DNA of 64,000 bases from Sphingobium aromaticiconvertens (lineage in GTDB: Bacteria; Pseudomonadota; Alphaproteobacteria; Sphingomonadales; Sphingomonadaceae), in the NCBI RefSeq assembly GCF_037154075.1, contig NZ_JBANRJ010000001.1, forward strand, positions 372,001 to 436,000, given 5' to 3'. Of the stretch, positions 1 to 9,685 are shown piece after piece. Numbering within the stretch: position 1 is the first letter of the stretch; each line of letters opens with the position of its first letter. Under the pieces are notes generated by a model. That model did not search any database and was not told where the DNA came from. It saw nothing but the letters and a program-made list of their open reading frames with translations. The translations under genes and the position numbers were made by a program.

Positions 1-174
1 CCGGGCGATGCCGCGCTTGCGGGGGATGACGGTGTGGGTCAGGCGTCCGGAGGCCAGTGCGCCTGCGCGAACCTGTGGCCCCTCACGTTCGATCAACGCC
101 TCAAGAATGCGGCCATGATCGACCAGCGCGGCGCGTGCCTCGCCAATCCCTTCCTCGTACAGCCACTCAGCCAT
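1..174 (-). CDS. rng: Ribonuclease E/G family protein, N-terminal fragment
   Basis: Only the first 58 codons are in the window; the gene runs off the left edge. Reading the minus strand from the ATG at 174 gives a protein starting [20 protein letters not shown], with a following stretch ending PRKRGIAR. This matches my recollection of the RNase E/G-type proteins that follow maf in sphingomonads, which are endonucleases acting on rRNA precursors and mRNA. The start overlaps the maf stop by 8 nt, so it is the third gene of an infA-maf-rng operon. The catalytic part is not visible, so the family call rests on the short N-terminus and on context. Confidence 0.6.
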   Translation of the reverse strand, partial: MAEWLYEEGIGEARAALVDHGRILEALIEREGPQVRAGALASGRLTHTVIPRKRGIAR

Positions 175-769
175 GGGCTGGACCGGCATGAATGTAGCCA
201 GCCGCGATCAAAAGCGCGCGGGTTTCGTATAGTGGCAGGCCCATAATGGCGGAATGACTCCCTTGAATGGCGCGGATGAGGCCAGCGGCCAACCCCTGGA
301 TGGCGTAGCCGCCCGCTTTGCCGTGCCACTCGCCGCTGGCGAGATAGGCCTCGATCTCAGCGCGATCCAATGGCTTGAAAATGACGATATTGGTTGAAAG
401 TCGGTGGCGTGCCTGCCCTGTGGCATCGATCAGCGTGATCGCGCTGTAGACTCGGTGGCGCCGCCCCGACAACAGGGTCAGGCAGGCGCGAGCCTCCGCC
501 TCGCTTTCGGCTTTGGGCAATATGCGCCGGCCCGCAGCGACAACGGTGTCCCCCGACAGGACCAATGCCTGATCGTGCCGCGCGGCGATCAGCGCCGCCT
601 TCTCTGCCGCGACGCGCGCGGCATAGACGGGGGGCAGTTCGCTCTTGCGGGGGGTTTCGTCGATATCCGCCGGATCGACCGCGTCCGGCGTAACGCCAAT
701 CTGGCGCAGCAGGTCGAGGCGTCGCGGTGAAGCCGACGCCAGGATGAGACGGCTAGTGGTCGCCGTCAC
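167..769 (-). CDS. maf: Maf family nucleoside triphosphate pyrophosphatase
   Basis: A 200-residue protein of usual Maf length. The N-terminal motif [12 protein letters not shown] (about residues 10-21) is the Maf phosphate-binding loop, and [16 protein letters not shown] (about 90-105) carries the catalytic acidic region. Maf proteins hydrolyse non-canonical or pyrimidine nucleoside triphosphates to monophosphates in the cytoplasm; some members affect septum formation. The exact substrate cannot be read here, although the GDTVV form resembles the YhdE branch. The ATG overlaps the infA stop (ATGA) and the stop overlaps the next start by 8 nt, so translation is probably coupled along the operon. 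Confidence 0.92.
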   Translation of the reverse strand: MTATTSRLILASASPRRLDLLRQIGVTPDAVDPADIDETPRKSELPPVYAARVAAEKAALIAARHDQALVLSGDTVVAAGRRILPKAESEAEARACLTLLSGRRHRVYSAITLIDATGQARHRLSTNIVIFKPLDRAEIEAYLASGEWHGKAGGYAIQGLAAGLIRAIQGSHSAIMGLPLYETRALLIAAGYIHAGPAHG

Positions 770-984
770 TTGAAGCGATAGGTGATCCGACCCTTGGTCA
801 GGTCGTAGGGGGTCAGTTCAACCAGCACTTCGTCACCCACCAGCACGCGGATGCGGTTCTTGCGCATCTTGCCCGCCGTGTGACCAAGGATCTCGTGATC
901 ATTCTCAAGCCGTACACGGAACATCGCGTTGGGGAGCAACTCCACAACGGATCCGCGCATCTCAAGCAGTTCTTCTTTTGCCAT
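766..984 (-). CDS. infA: Translation initiation factor IF-1
   Basis: A 72-residue S1/OB-fold protein starting [20 protein letters not shown], with the family signature continuing to the C-terminal [11 protein letters not shown]-1 binds the A site of the 30S subunit during initiation. A longer reading frame extends upstream to 1116, but its extra 44 residues are low-complexity and unrelated to IF-1, while the start at 984 gives exactly the usual length. infA is the first gene of an operon with maf (ATGA overlap) and an RNase E/G gene, a common alphaproteobacterial arrangement. Confidence 0.97.
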   Translation of the reverse strand: MAKEELLEMRGSVVELLPNAMFRVRLENDHEILGHTAGKMRKNRIRVLVGDEVLVELTPYDLTKGRITYRFK

Positions 985-1045
985 ATTATCCCGAAAATAC
1001 CGAAAAAATCGCGCCGCCATAGCGCCAATTGCTGCAAATGGAAAG

Positions 1046-2329
1046 TCAAGCCTGCACGCCGAAGCGATCCCCCGCCGCGACGAGGGTCGTGAAGATGTAA
1101 TCCAGCTGATCTTCATCCACGCAATAGGGCGGCATCAGGTAGATGGTGTTGCCCAAGGGCCGCAGCAATAGCCCATGTTCGAGGAAAAATGCGCGCAGTC
1201 GCGGGGCGAGATCGGAGAGGTAGCCAGCATCAGGCGTGATGAGGTCGATCGCAGCGATCGTGCCCAACTGGCGCGGGTTGGCGAAGGCGCAATGCGCGGC
1301 CAGTGCCGTCATACGCCGCGCGATGCCCGAAGACAGCGCCGCGATTCGCCCCAGCACGTCCTCCTCGCGCCAGATCGCCAGATTCGCCACCGCCGCCGCA
1401 CACGCAATCGGGTTCGCGGTATAGCTGCTCGAATGGTAGAATTGCTTCGCCCGGTCCTGCGATCGGTGGGAATCGAAAATCGCGGCCGTGGCCAGCGTCG
1501 CCGCCAGCGGAATCGCACCGCCGGTAATCCCCTTCGCCACGCACAATATGTCAGGCACGACCCCAGCCTGTTCGCAGGCGAACAGCGTGCCCGTGCGGCC
1601 CCATCCGGTCATCACCTCGTCGGCGATGAACAGGACATCGTGCCGCGCGCAGATCGCCGCCATCTTCCGCAGCATCTCTGGCGCATAGACGAGCATCCCC
1701 CCTGCCCCCAGGATCAACGGCTCCACGATGAAGGCAGCGGGCGCAGGGCGGGCAGCACAGGCAGCCTCCAGCGCGTCGAGGCACAACCGTTCGTGTCCCA
1801 CAGAAGGAAAGGGAATCGTCCCCACATCGAACAGCAGCGGCGACCAGGCGCGATTATAGACGCCCCGCTCGCCCACCGACATCGCGCCGATGGTATCGCC
1901 ATGATAGCCATGCTGGAGGACGAGGATGCGGTGCCGATCGGGCGCGCCCAGATTATGCCAGTGCCCCAGCGCCATCTTCAGCGCCACCTCGACCGCCGTC
2001 GATCCACTGTCGGAAAAGAAGACATGGGCAAGGTCCGGGCGCCCGTGGCCACGCGGCGCGATCTCCACCAACTCGCGCGCGACCTTTTCGGCCGGATCAT
2101 GGGTATAGCCCGCGAAGATCATCTGATCGAGCGTTCCCGCCTGCGCCGCAATGGCGGCGGCAATGCGCGGGTTACAGTGGCCGTGCGTCGTCACCCACCA
2201 ACTGGAAATCCCGTCGATCAGCGTGCTGCCATCGTCCAGATGCAGCAGCGCGCCCTCCGCCCGCACGACATGAGGGATCGGTTCATTAAGGCCATGCTGG
2301 GTGAAAGGGTGCCAGACCGGAGATGTCAT
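1046..2329 (-). CDS. bioA: Adenosylmethionine-8-amino-7-oxononanoate aminotransferase
   Basis: A 427-residue class III PLP aminotransferase. It converts 8-amino-7-oxononanoate to 7,8-diaminononanoate using S-adenosylmethionine as amino donor, the third-last step of biotin synthesis. BioA-type features are the N-terminal [22 protein letters not shown] around residues 40-55, the cofactor-binding [11 protein letters not shown], and the Schiff-base lysine in VAKGITGG. The start at 2329 (MTSPVWHPF) fits the family better than the frame opening 18 codons upstream. bioF-bioD lie on the same strand 3.3 kb upstream but are separated by an M13 peptidase, cspA and two small genes, so bioA is probably transcribed on its own. 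Confidence 0.95.
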   Translation of the reverse strand: MTSPVWHPFTQHGLNEPIPHVVRAEGALLHLDDGSTLIDGISSWWVTTHGHCNPRIAAAIAAQAGTLDQMIFAGYTHDPAEKVARELVEIAPRGHGRPDLAHVFFSDSGSTAVEVALKMALGHWHNLGAPDRHRILVLQHGYHGDTIGAMSVGERGVYNRAWSPLLFDVGTIPFPSVGHERLCLDALEAACAARPAPAAFIVEPLILGAGGMLVYAPEMLRKMAAICARHDVLFIADEVMTGWGRTGTLFACEQAGVVPDILCVAKGITGGAIPLAATLATAAIFDSHRSQDRAKQFYHSSSYTANPIACAAAVANLAIWREEDVLGRIAALSSGIARRMTALAAHCAFANPRQLGTIAAIDLITPDAGYLSDLAPRLRAFFLEHGLLLRPLGNTIYLMPPYCVDEDQLDYIFTTLVAAGDRFGVQA

Positions 2330-2389
2330 GATGCGATCGCTTAGACGCCCACACAGCCCCGGTCGAGCAAATCCCTGGAGCACGATGCT

Positions 2390-2626
2390 CTAGCGATAAG
2401 TAGGTTCAGGCCGACGCGCGAGATAGAGGCCCGAGCGCGCGACGGGACCGTCCACCAGCTTGTCCTTGCCCTTCATGCGGAACAGGGCGGCGCCATCCGG
2501 GTTCACTAGCACTACGCGCGTGCCGCCCGATGGCAGCGGCTCGATCACGGAAATAGCGATGCCATGCTTCTCGCAGAGAGCGCGGACCTTCTCGGGCGTT
2601 TCAGCAGTGTTGACGGCGCGGCTCAT
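2390..2626 (-). CDS. Small protein of unknown function (78 aa)
   Basis: I do not recognise a named family. The 78-residue product is soluble-looking, with a segment rich in charged residues (KVRALCEKHG) followed by a beta-rich part (TRVVLVNPDGAALFRMKGK) and a basic C-terminus. It has a clean ATG, lies 60 nt upstream of bioA on the same strand, and has codon composition like its neighbours. No signal peptide or membrane span is seen. It is retained as a real gene because no better frame covers this stretch and small proteins of this type are common beside bioA-like genes in sphingomonads, which is recall, not a checked fact. Confidence 0.55.
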   Translation of the reverse strand: MSRAVNTAETPEKVRALCEKHGIAISVIEPLPSGGTRVVLVNPDGAALFRMKGKDKLVDGPVARSGLYLARRPEPTYR

Positions 2627-2784
2627 GCGCGCGCCTCGACAGCGATGAAAATGTGATGGATCATGGGGAACGCTCCGGGACAGGCAAGCGGGAGCGCGAA
2701 AACAGTCTCTCGGTCGCGGCGAACGCTTGCGGGCGGGTATCGCGCGATGGCGTACCCTAGCAGGACAGCGCGGAAATGTCGCCT

Positions 2785-2985
2785 TTATTCGGCTTCGATG
2801 ACAAGTGCAGAGGCCGCGCGCGCGGCGCGATGATCTTCGGCCTGGGTCAGGCGATTGGCCATGACACGCCAGGCAGCTTCGGCACGCAGAAAGCGGTCGC
2901 GAACATTGTCGAGCGGCGTCTTGGCCGCGTCATTGGCGCATTCGTCCGCACGGGCAAGGTAGAAGTCACTGGTCGCCGACATCAT
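2785..2985 (-). CDS. Small alpha-helical protein of unknown function (66 aa)
   Basis: The product is short, helical and rich in Ala, Arg, Asp and Glu; it reads MMSATSDFYLARADECANDA at its start and contains NVRDRFLRAEAAWRVMANRL. I recall near-identical small proteins with the same ARADEC...RFLRAEAAW pattern in sphingomonads, where they have no assigned function. There is no signal peptide. Either of the two leading ATGs (2985 or 2982) could be used. It sits alone between another small gene and cspA, all on the minus strand. Confidence 0.6.
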   Translation of the reverse strand: MMSATSDFYLARADECANDAAKTPLDNVRDRFLRAEAAWRVMANRLTQAEDHRAARAASALVIEAE

Positions 2986-3082
2986 GCAGTTCCTCGCACC
3001 GGGAAAATCGCGGCAGCGAGCCGAAGGCCCGCTGCACGCCTATCAGGGCCGGTCGCCATTCTATGACGACCGGCCCGTAGCA

Positions 3083-3289
3083 TCAGGCCGACTGGAGGTT
3101 GACAGCCGAGGTCTTGCCACGACGGTCGGTTTCCAGCTCATAGCTGATCCGGTCGTCCTTGTTCAGCGTGCCCATTCCGGCGCGCTCAACGGCAGTGATG
3201 TGGACGAATGCGTCGCCCGAACCATCTTCATTCGAAATGAAGCCATAGCCCTTGTCGGAATTGAAAAATTTGACTGTGCCGATCGGCAT
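3083..3289 (-). CDS. cspA: Cold-shock domain protein (CspA family)
   Basis: A 68-residue single cold-shock domain. The two RNA-binding motifs are visible: KFFNSDKGYGFI (RNP1, about residues 7-18) and DAFVHITAVERAG (RNP2 region, about 29-41). CspA-type proteins melt RNA secondary structure and act as RNA chaperones or antiterminators. The start at 3289 (MPIGTVKFF) is preferred because it gives the family length and is preceded by AAAGGAAACACCTC, a reasonable ribosome binding site; an in-frame extension to 3325 is rejected. A good promoter lies about 130 nt upstream, giving a long leader as is usual for cold-shock genes. Confidence 0.95.
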   Translation of the reverse strand: MPIGTVKFFNSDKGYGFISNEDGSGDAFVHITAVERAGMGTLNKDDRISYELETDRRGKTSAVNLQSA

Positions 3290-3421
3290 GAGGTGTTTCC
3301 TTTCACGAAAACGAGGGGTTTCCACAAGACAACATGTCCGGTGGAGCCAAGTAGCGTGGATGAGGAAGGATCAGCCCATGCCGGGCATCAAGTTCCGTCG
3401 CAGGCGACGTTTAGCTCCCGC

Positions 3422-3450
3422 AAGATGCGCGCTTGCCCTTCAAAAGTCAA
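3422..3450 (-). promoter_or_regulatory. Probable sigma-70-type promoter of cspA with long 5' leader
   Basis: On the minus strand TTGACT (3450-3445) is followed by exactly 17 nt and then CATCTT (3427-3422). The -35 is close to consensus and the -10 is weaker. Transcription from here would leave a leader of about 125 nt before the cspA start codon, which fits the long regulatory leaders of cold-shock mRNAs. Confidence 0.5.
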
Positions 3451-3458
3451 GGAAAGCC

Positions 3459-3490
3459 GGGGAAGGGGGGCGTTGACTGCCCTTTCCCCC
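3459..3490 (-). terminator. Possible hairpin terminator after the M13 peptidase gene
   Basis: The plus strand has GGGGAAGGG-type and CCCTTTCCCC arms around a short loop (3459-3490), giving a GC-rich stem with a one-base bulge 12 nt beyond the peptidase stop codon. Read on the minus strand it is followed by GGCTTTCCTTGACTTTTG, a weak T-rich tail. It directly abuts the cspA -35 element. Confidence 0.35.
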
Positions 3491-3502
3491 GCTCCATTCC
3501 TC

Positions 3503-5554
3503 TTACCAGATCTTCACCCGGTCCTTGGGCGGCAGGCTGATCTTGCCGTTCGGCGCAGGCTTGAACGCATCATACCAGGCATCAAAATTGCGCACGATGT
3601 CGGCGCGATATTGCGACGGCGCATGCGGATCGGTGACAAGCCGCTGGCGCAGATTCGCTTCGCGATAGTTGCGCCGCCACACCTGCGCCCATCCCAGGAA
3701 GAATCGCTGGTCGCCGGTCGTGCCGTCGATCACCGGTGCGGGCTTGCCACCCAGCGACGCATGATAGGCGTCCAACGCCACCGACAGGCCCGCCAGATCG
3801 CCGATATTCTCGCCCAGCGTGAAGGCGCCCTTCACATGCGCGCCGGGAAAGGGTTCATAGGCGTCATATTGCTTGACCAATTTGTCGGTCAGCCCCTTGA
3901 ACGCAGCGACATCCGCATCGGTCCACCATTGGTTGAGCTTGCCCGTCTCATCATATTTCGCGCCTTGATCGTCGAAATGATGGCTGAGTTCATGACCGAT
4001 CACTGCGCCAATGCCCCCATAATTCACCGCCGGGTCGGCATGGGGATCGAAGAAGGGCGGTTGCAGGATGGCAGCGGGGAAGACGATCTCCACCATGCCG
4101 AAATTGGCGTAGGCGTTGATCTCCATCGGCGTCATGAACCATTCGCCACGATCGACCGGCTCGCCCAGCTTACCGATCATATAATCATAGTCGAACTGGT
4201 TGGAGCGCTCCGCATTGCCCAGCAGGTCATCGGCCCTGACCATCAGCCCCGCATAGTCGCGCCATTTGTCGGGATAGCCGATCTTCGGGTTAAAGGCGGC
4301 CAGCTTCTTATGGGCGCGTGCCCTGGCCGTGGCGCTCATCCATTCCAGACCGTCGATCCGGCGTCCCATCGCCGCGATGACATTCTTGACCAGCCCGTCC
4401 ATCGCTGCCTTGGTCTCAGGCGGGAAATATTGGGCGACATACTGCTTGCCAACCTCTTCGCCCAGCGCGCCCTTCAGGAAATCGACGCCGCGCTTCCACC
4501 GTGCCTCGCGCTCGGGCGTGCCCGACAGCGTCGTGCCGAAAAAGGCGAAATCGGCGTCTGCGATCTTCGCGGGCAGATAATCGGCATAGGCATGCAGGCT
4601 GCGCTGGAACAACGCGTCCTTCAGCACCGGCAGCGGGGTCTTTGCGATCAGCGCGGCGATGCCGGTGACAGCACTGGGCTGGGACACGATCAGCGACGCA
4701 GGCTTTAGCCCGTTGGCGCCGAAATAGGCAGCAAAGTCAAAACCGGGCGCTGCCTTTTGCAAGTCCACCAGCGTCATTTTGTTATAGGTCTTGTCGGCAT
4801 CGCGGCTGTCGATCTGGGTCCAGTGCAGCCTGGCGATCTCGGTTTCCAGCGCCATCAGCGCGGCGGCCCGCGCCTGGGCGTCCGGCTCGCCTGCCAGCGT
4901 AAACATTTTTTCCAGATGCGTGACATAAGCGGTGCGAATCGCCGCCATCTTGTCATCCTGCTCCAAATAATAATCGCGGTCTGGCAGGCCCAGGCCGCCC
5001 TGGCTCAGGGACAGGATATAGGTTTCGGGGTCCTTGTCGTCCTGCCCGACCATATGATTGAAGGGTCCAGCGACACCTGAACGCGCAGCCTTGGCCGTCA
5101 GCGTAACATAGGCCTTTTTGTCCTTCACAGCCTTGATCTCGTCCAGCCAGGGCTTGATCGGTGCCATGCCCTTCGCCTCGACCGCAGCTTCATCCATGTA
5201 GCTGGCATAGGCTGCGCCGATCTTGCTCGACGCGTCGCTCTTAGCCGCTTCCAATATGCCGCGCGTGCGGGTCCGCGACAGGTCGTCCAGCGTGTTGAAC
5301 GCACCGTAGTTGGACTTGTCCGCCGGAATCGGCGTGTTCTTCGCCCAGACGCCGTTGGCGTGCAGATAGAAATCGTCACCCGGCTTGACCGCCGGGTCCA
5401 TGCCCGCCGCGTCGAAGCCATAGCTGCCATAGGTCGGCTTGCCGGCGGCGGCGGCCGAGGAGGCGGCGTCAGATTTGGCTGCCTGATCGGCGCGCGCGAC
5501 CGAAGCGCTCAAGACGAGCGCAGTTGCGGCGGCGCATAGGAAAGCTGTTTTCAT
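3503..5554 (-). CDS. M13 family zinc metalloendopeptidase (neprilysin/PepO-like), secreted
   Basis: A 683-residue M13 peptidase with an N-terminal signal peptide (MKTAFLCAAATALVLSASVARA, cleaved near residue 22). The zinc site is complete: HELSHHFDDQG supplies two histidines and the catalytic glutamate, and ENIGDLAG downstream supplies the third ligand. FPAAILQPPFF and the C-terminal DRVKIW are further family marks. Such enzymes cut oligopeptides in the periplasm. The start at 5554 is chosen over 5587 because it places the signal peptide at the terminus. It stands alone between cspA and bioD, and nothing in the neighbourhood tells its substrate. Confidence 0.93.
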   Translation of the reverse strand: MKTAFLCAAATALVLSASVARADQAAKSDAASSAAAAGKPTYGSYGFDAAGMDPAVKPGDDFYLHANGVWAKNTPIPADKSNYGAFNTLDDLSRTRTRGILEAAKSDASSKIGAAYASYMDEAAVEAKGMAPIKPWLDEIKAVKDKKAYVTLTAKAARSGVAGPFNHMVGQDDKDPETYILSLSQGGLGLPDRDYYLEQDDKMAAIRTAYVTHLEKMFTLAGEPDAQARAAALMALETEIARLHWTQIDSRDADKTYNKMTLVDLQKAAPGFDFAAYFGANGLKPASLIVSQPSAVTGIAALIAKTPLPVLKDALFQRSLHAYADYLPAKIADADFAFFGTTLSGTPEREARWKRGVDFLKGALGEEVGKQYVAQYFPPETKAAMDGLVKNVIAAMGRRIDGLEWMSATARARAHKKLAAFNPKIGYPDKWRDYAGLMVRADDLLGNAERSNQFDYDYMIGKLGEPVDRGEWFMTPMEINAYANFGMVEIVFPAAILQPPFFDPHADPAVNYGGIGAVIGHELSHHFDDQGAKYDETGKLNQWWTDADVAAFKGLTDKLVKQYDAYEPFPGAHVKGAFTLGENIGDLAGLSVALDAYHASLGGKPAPVIDGTTGDQRFFLGWAQVWRRNYREANLRQRLVTDPHAPSQYRADIVRNFDAWYDAFKPAPNGKISLPPKDRVKIW

Positions 5555-5663
5555 CGATGTCCCTTGCTTGTCTGGGCGGACGATCAAGTCCCGCCTTTAT
5601 GCAAACGACTTCAATCGGGCATCGGCACCCAAGTCCATGTCGTTTGTCGAAAAATATCGCCGA

Positions 5664-6299
5664 TTACGCGAGCAGGGAAAGGTCGATATGCGTGGCAAAG
5701 GCCTGGGCCAGCGTCTCGCGCGTCAAGGGGTCAAGGCGCGGCAGGCGACCGAGCGAAGGCACCTTGCCCAGCAGCGGCACGATCCGCTCATTCTCCGCAT
5801 GGGCATCACCGATGAAGGCGATGCCGGCAATCGGCACCCCGCGCGCGCGCAGCGCCTCGATGCTGAGCAGACTGTGGTTGATCGTGCCCAGCCCGGTCCG
5901 CGCGCACAAAATCACCGGCGCCCCCCAATGCGCGAACAGGTCCGCCATCAGCAATGTTTCGCTGAGCGGCACCAGCACCCCGCCCGCGCCCTCCACCACC
6001 AATGGTCCCTCGCCCACCGGCAACGTCAGCCGTTCCAACTCTATGCTGACGTCATCACACCGGGCGGCAAGGTGCGGCGACGCGGGCGTTTCCAATCGAT
6101 AGGCTTCTGGACACATATGTCCTGCGGGCAAACCGGAAAGCTGAGCAACACTGTCCCGATCCGTCGTCGGCACCGTCCCCGCCTGCACCGGCTTCCAGTA
6201 GCGCGCGCCCAGTGCTCCGGCGAGGCCAGCGGCGAACACCGTCTTGCCCACATCGGTATCGGTGCCGGTAACGATCCATGTCCGGTTTGGCAGCGGCAT
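5664..6299 (-). CDS. bioD: Dethiobiotin synthetase
   Basis: A 211-residue P-loop enzyme that uses ATP and CO2 to close the ureido ring of dethiobiotin, the step after BioA. The Walker A form GTDTDVGKT at residues 11-19 is the BioD signature; WKPVQAG (about 35-41) and VVEGAGGVLVPL (about 100-111) are the substrate and P-loop-facing motifs. Its ATG shares one base with the bioF stop (TGATG), so the two genes are translationally coupled. No bioB or bioC is seen in the window. Confidence 0.95.
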   Translation of the reverse strand: MPLPNRTWIVTGTDTDVGKTVFAAGLAGALGARYWKPVQAGTVPTTDRDSVAQLSGLPAGHMCPEAYRLETPASPHLAARCDDVSIELERLTLPVGEGPLVVEGAGGVLVPLSETLLMADLFAHWGAPVILCARTGLGTINHSLLSIEALRARGVPIAGIAFIGDAHAENERIVPLLGKVPSLGRLPRLDPLTRETLAQAFATHIDLSLLA

Positions 6300-7420
6300 C
6301 AGGCGAGCCGTGCCAGTTCACGCCCCAACGCCGCCACATCGGCCCGCCCGATATTGAGCGTCAGTGACACCCGCAGGCGACTTGTTCCTGCTGGCACCGT
6401 CGGCGGGCGAATGCCGCGTATGTCGAACCCGGCCTCTCGCAACTGTTCGGCCACCGCCATCGTCCGCTTCTCGTCCCCCAATAGGACCGGCACGATCTGG
6501 CTGCGCGGGTTTGGCAGGCCCAGCGGCGCGCAAATCGCCTGACCCGCATCGTCGCGCAATGTGGAAAGGCGCGCGCGCAGATCGTCCGCCTGCTCGATCC
6601 GGTCGATCGCCGCCGACACCGCGATCGCCATCAAGGGCGACGGCGCGGTCGAATAGATAAACGCCCGCGCCCGATTGATGAGATAGTCGATGAACAGGCG
6701 CGGCCCACAGATCAACGCCCCCTCCACCCCCAGCGCCTTGCCGCAGGTATGGAGCGTGACGACATTGTGCAGCCCGTCCAACCCCGCCGACAGGCCTCGA
6801 CCATTGGGTCCGAAAACGCCGGTTCCATGCGCCTCGTCCAGCAGTAGCATCGCGTCATGCCGCGCCGCCAGCTTTGCCAGTTCGCCGAGCGGCGCCATGT
6901 CGCCATCCATGGAATAAAGCGTCTCGACGCCGATCCACACCCGGCCCTTGCCGCCCTCTGTCCGCCATCCGGTGATCAGGTCGTCGAAACTCTGCACGTC
7001 ATTGTGCCGGGCAAAAAGCGCGCTCGCCTTCGACTGGCGGATGCCGTCATGCGCGCTCGCATGGATCAGCTCATCCGCGACGATCAGGTCGCCGCGCTGG
7101 GGCAAGGTACCGAAAAGCGCAAGGTTGGCGACAAAGCCGTTGGCAACGAACAGCGCCGCCTGCGTCCTGAAGAAATCTGCCGCTTTCGCCTCCAGCCCCT
7201 CATGCTCGGGCGCGTTACCGCGCAACAGCCGCGATCCGCCCGACCCCACGGGCACGCCGCGCCCCAGAGCATCGGCCACCGCCTGCCCGATGATCGGGTC
7301 GGACGACAGCCCCAGATAGTCGTTGGAAGCAAAGTCACGGCCCGCCCGCTGGACCAGATGTCGCAACCGCCCCCGTTGATCAAGGGCGGCCAATTGCGAG
7401 CGAAAGGGTTCGGCGTTCAT
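6299..7420 (-). CDS. bioF: 8-amino-7-oxononanoate synthase
   Basis: A 373-residue alpha-oxoamine synthase that condenses pimeloyl-ACP or pimeloyl-CoA with L-alanine, the first committed step of biotin ring assembly. Visible motifs are FASNDYLGLSSDP near residue 30, GSGGSRLLRGNAPEHEGLE near 60-78, LLLDEAHGTGVFGPNG for PLP binding, and the Schiff-base lysine in HTCGKALGVEGA. It is the first gene of a bioF-bioD pair. The lack of upstream bio genes on this side, and the 140 nt to the hppA stop with a terminator between them, suggest the pair has its own promoter close to 7420. Confidence 0.95.
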   Translation of the reverse strand: MNAEPFRSQLAALDQRGRLRHLVQRAGRDFASNDYLGLSSDPIIGQAVADALGRGVPVGSGGSRLLRGNAPEHEGLEAKAADFFRTQAALFVANGFVANLALFGTLPQRGDLIVADELIHASAHDGIRQSKASALFARHNDVQSFDDLITGWRTEGGKGRVWIGVETLYSMDGDMAPLGELAKLAARHDAMLLLDEAHGTGVFGPNGRGLSAGLDGLHNVVTLHTCGKALGVEGALICGPRLFIDYLINRARAFIYSTAPSPLMAIAVSAAIDRIEQADDLRARLSTLRDDAGQAICAPLGLPNPRSQIVPVLLGDEKRTMAVAEQLREAGFDIRGIRPPTVPAGTSRLRVSLTLNIGRADVAALGRELARLA

Positions 7421-7492
7421 GCGCCGCGATATAGGCCTTGGGTATCGGGCATCACAAGGGCGCGCGATGGGAGCGGTGGGCAGTTTGCCCGG

Positions 7493-7532
7493 AAAAATAA
7501 TCAGCCCCGCTCGACTGCATGGAGCGGGGCTG
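7493..7532 (-). terminator. Rho-independent terminator of hppA
   Basis: An 11-bp perfect stem, CAGCCCCGCTC (7502-7512) with GAGCGGGGCTG (7522-7532), and a 9-nt loop. On the minus strand it is followed by ATTATTTTT. It lies 30 nt beyond the hppA stop codon and just upstream of bioF. Confidence 0.88.
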
Positions 7533-7561
7533 ACAGTCTGTCCTTCATTTTCTAGCGGCGA

Positions 7562-9685
7562 TCAGGCCCCATGCGCCAATGCCGCCAGCAATAGCAGCGC
7601 GACGATATTGGTGATCTTGATCATCGGATTAACCGCAGGGCCAGCGGTATCCTTGTAGGGGTCGCCGACGGTATCGCCCGTCACCGCCGCCTTGTGCGCT
7701 TGCGACCCTTTGCCGCCATGATGCCCGTCCTCGATATATTTCTTGGCATTGTCCCACGCGCCGCCGCCCGACGTCATCGAAATGGCGACGAACAGACCGG
7801 AGACGATCACGCCGAGCAACAGCGCACCCAGCGCGGCAAAGCCGTTGGAGACACCCGCCACCGCGCGAATGACGAAATAGACGATGATGGGCGTCAGCAC
7901 GGGCAGCAGGCTGGGTATGATCATTTCCTTGATCGCCGCCTTGGTCACCAGATCGACGGTACGGGCATAGTCGGGCTTGCTGGTGCCATCCATGATGCCC
8001 TTGTTCGTGGCGAACTGTTCCCGCACGTCCTTGACCACGTCACCTGCGGCCCGGCCGACAGCCGTCATGCCCATCGCCCCGAACAGATAGGGCAACAACG
8101 CCCCTAGCAGCAGACCCACGATAACATAGGGGTTCTGGAGAGAGAAATCGACGGGCGCCGTCAGTCCCAGGGCCGCGCCATAATAATCGAGATCCTGCGT
8201 ATAGGCGCCAAACAGCACCAACGCGGCAAGGCCCGCCGAACCGATGGCATAGCCTTTCGTCACCGCCTTGGTCGTGTTGCCTACCGCGTCCAGCGCATCG
8301 GTCTTGACCCGCACGCTATCGTCCATCCCCGCCATTTCGGCGATGCCACCGGCATTGTCGGTAACGGGGCCATAGGCGTCAAGCGCCACAACCATGCCCG
8401 CCAGCGCCAGCATTGCCGTCGCGGCGAAGGCGATGCCCATCAGGCCCGCCAGTTGATGCGACACGATAATACCCGCAACGATCACCAGCGTCGGCAGCGC
8501 GGTCGATTCCAGACTGACGGCCAGTCCCTGAATGACGTTGGTGCCATGGCCGGTTTCCGACGCACGCGCGATGGAGCGGACGGGCCGATAATTGGTGCCG
8601 GTATAATATTCGGTGATGACCACCAGCAACCCGGTAACGGCAAGGCCCACGAGCATCGACCAGAACAGGGCCATGCCGGTATAACCGCCCGCCCCGTCAA
8701 GATCGGTGCCGAAGGGTGTGTTTAGATCACCCAGCGTATAAAGCGTTGCGGCATAGATGGCACCGATCGACAGGATCGCCGTCACCCAAAAGCCCTTGTA
8801 AAGCGCGCCCATGATCGACTGGCTTTTGCCCAGCCGCACGAAATAGGTGCCGATGATCGAGGTGATGATGCACACGCCGCCGACGATCAGCGGCAGCGAC
8901 ATCAGTTGCATCTTGAATACATTATCGACACCGGTCACCAGCAGCGCGATCAGCACCATGGTCGCGCCGACCGTGACGACATAGGTTTCGAACAAATCCG
9001 CGGCCATGCCCGCGCAATCACCCACATTATCACCCACATTGTCGGCGATCACGGCGGGGTTGCGTGGGTCATCCTCCGGGATGCCCGCCTCTACCTTGCC
9101 CACCAGATCGGCGCCGACATCGGCGGCCTTGGTGAAGATGCCGCCGCCCAGTCGCGCGAAGATGGAAATAAGCGACGCGCCAAAGGCCAGCGCCACCAGG
9201 CTGTCGATCACCAGCCGGTCATCGGGCGCATGACCCGCAGGGCCAGTCAGATACCAGAAAAACAGGCTGATCGCGAGCAGCGCCAGACCCGCCACCAACA
9301 TGCCGGTAATCGCGCCCGCCCGAAACGCGACCGTCAGGCCGCTCTGGAGCGTGCCGCGCGCGGCCTCCGCCGTGCGGACATTGGCGCGCACCGAAATGTT
9401 CATGCCGATAAAGCCCGCCGCACCCGACAGGATCGCTCCGATCAGAAAACCGATGGCGGAGGTAAGACCAAGAAAATACGCGACGATCACGGCAACCACG
9501 ACGCCGACGAGGGCGATGGTCGTATACTGGCGGCCCAGATAGGCGCGGGCGCCCTCCTGAATCGCGCCAGCGATCTGTTGCATGGTTTCGTTGCCTGCTG
9601 GCGCGGCTAGTACCTGCCGACTGGTCAGCAGGCCGTAAAGCACGGCCAGCAGGCCGCACCCTATGGCGATATAAACGATTTGCAT
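7562..9685 (-). CDS. hppA: Membrane-bound proton-translocating pyrophosphatase
   Basis: A 707-residue, roughly 16-span membrane pyrophosphatase that couples PPi hydrolysis to H+ export. The substrate site is plain: [12 protein letters not shown] followed by [19 protein letters not shown], and [17 protein letters not shown] acidic motifs appear in the second half. The K+-requirement region reads [10 protein letters not shown]; a lysine (not alanine) at this place is known to mark K+-independent H+-pumping enzymes such as that of Rhodospirillum rubrum, so this should be K+-insensitive. The start at 9685 (MQIVYIAIG) begins the first membrane span; a 40-residue upstream extension is rejected. A strong terminator follows. 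Confidence 0.96.
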   Translation of the reverse strand: MQIVYIAIGCGLLAVLYGLLTSRQVLAAPAGNETMQQIAGAIQEGARAYLGRQYTTIALVGVVVAVIVAYFLGLTSAIGFLIGAILSGAAGFIGMNISVRANVRTAEAARGTLQSGLTVAFRAGAITGMLVAGLALLAISLFFWYLTGPAGHAPDDRLVIDSLVALAFGASLISIFARLGGGIFTKAADVGADLVGKVEAGIPEDDPRNPAVIADNVGDNVGDCAGMAADLFETYVVTVGATMVLIALLVTGVDNVFKMQLMSLPLIVGGVCIITSIIGTYFVRLGKSQSIMGALYKGFWVTAILSIGAIYAATLYTLGDLNTPFGTDLDGAGGYTGMALFWSMLVGLAVTGLLVVITEYYTGTNYRPVRSIARASETGHGTNVIQGLAVSLESTALPTLVIVAGIIVSHQLAGLMGIAFAATAMLALAGMVVALDAYGPVTDNAGGIAEMAGMDDSVRVKTDALDAVGNTTKAVTKGYAIGSAGLAALVLFGAYTQDLDYYGAALGLTAPVDFSLQNPYVIVGLLLGALLPYLFGAMGMTAVGRAAGDVVKDVREQFATNKGIMDGTSKPDYARTVDLVTKAAIKEMIIPSLLPVLTPIIVYFVIRAVAGVSNGFAALGALLLGVIVSGLFVAISMTSGGGAWDNAKKYIEDGHHGGKGSQAHKAAVTGDTVGDPYKDTAGPAVNPMIKITNIVALLLLAALAHGA

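Noticed and set aside
1175..2344. 389-codon open frame on the plus strand
   Set aside because: Antisense shadow of bioA, which carries all expected PLP enzyme motifs.
2984..4708. 574-codon open frame on the plus strand
   Set aside because: Antisense to cspA and the M13 peptidase; Arg/Pro/Gly-rich composition without motifs.
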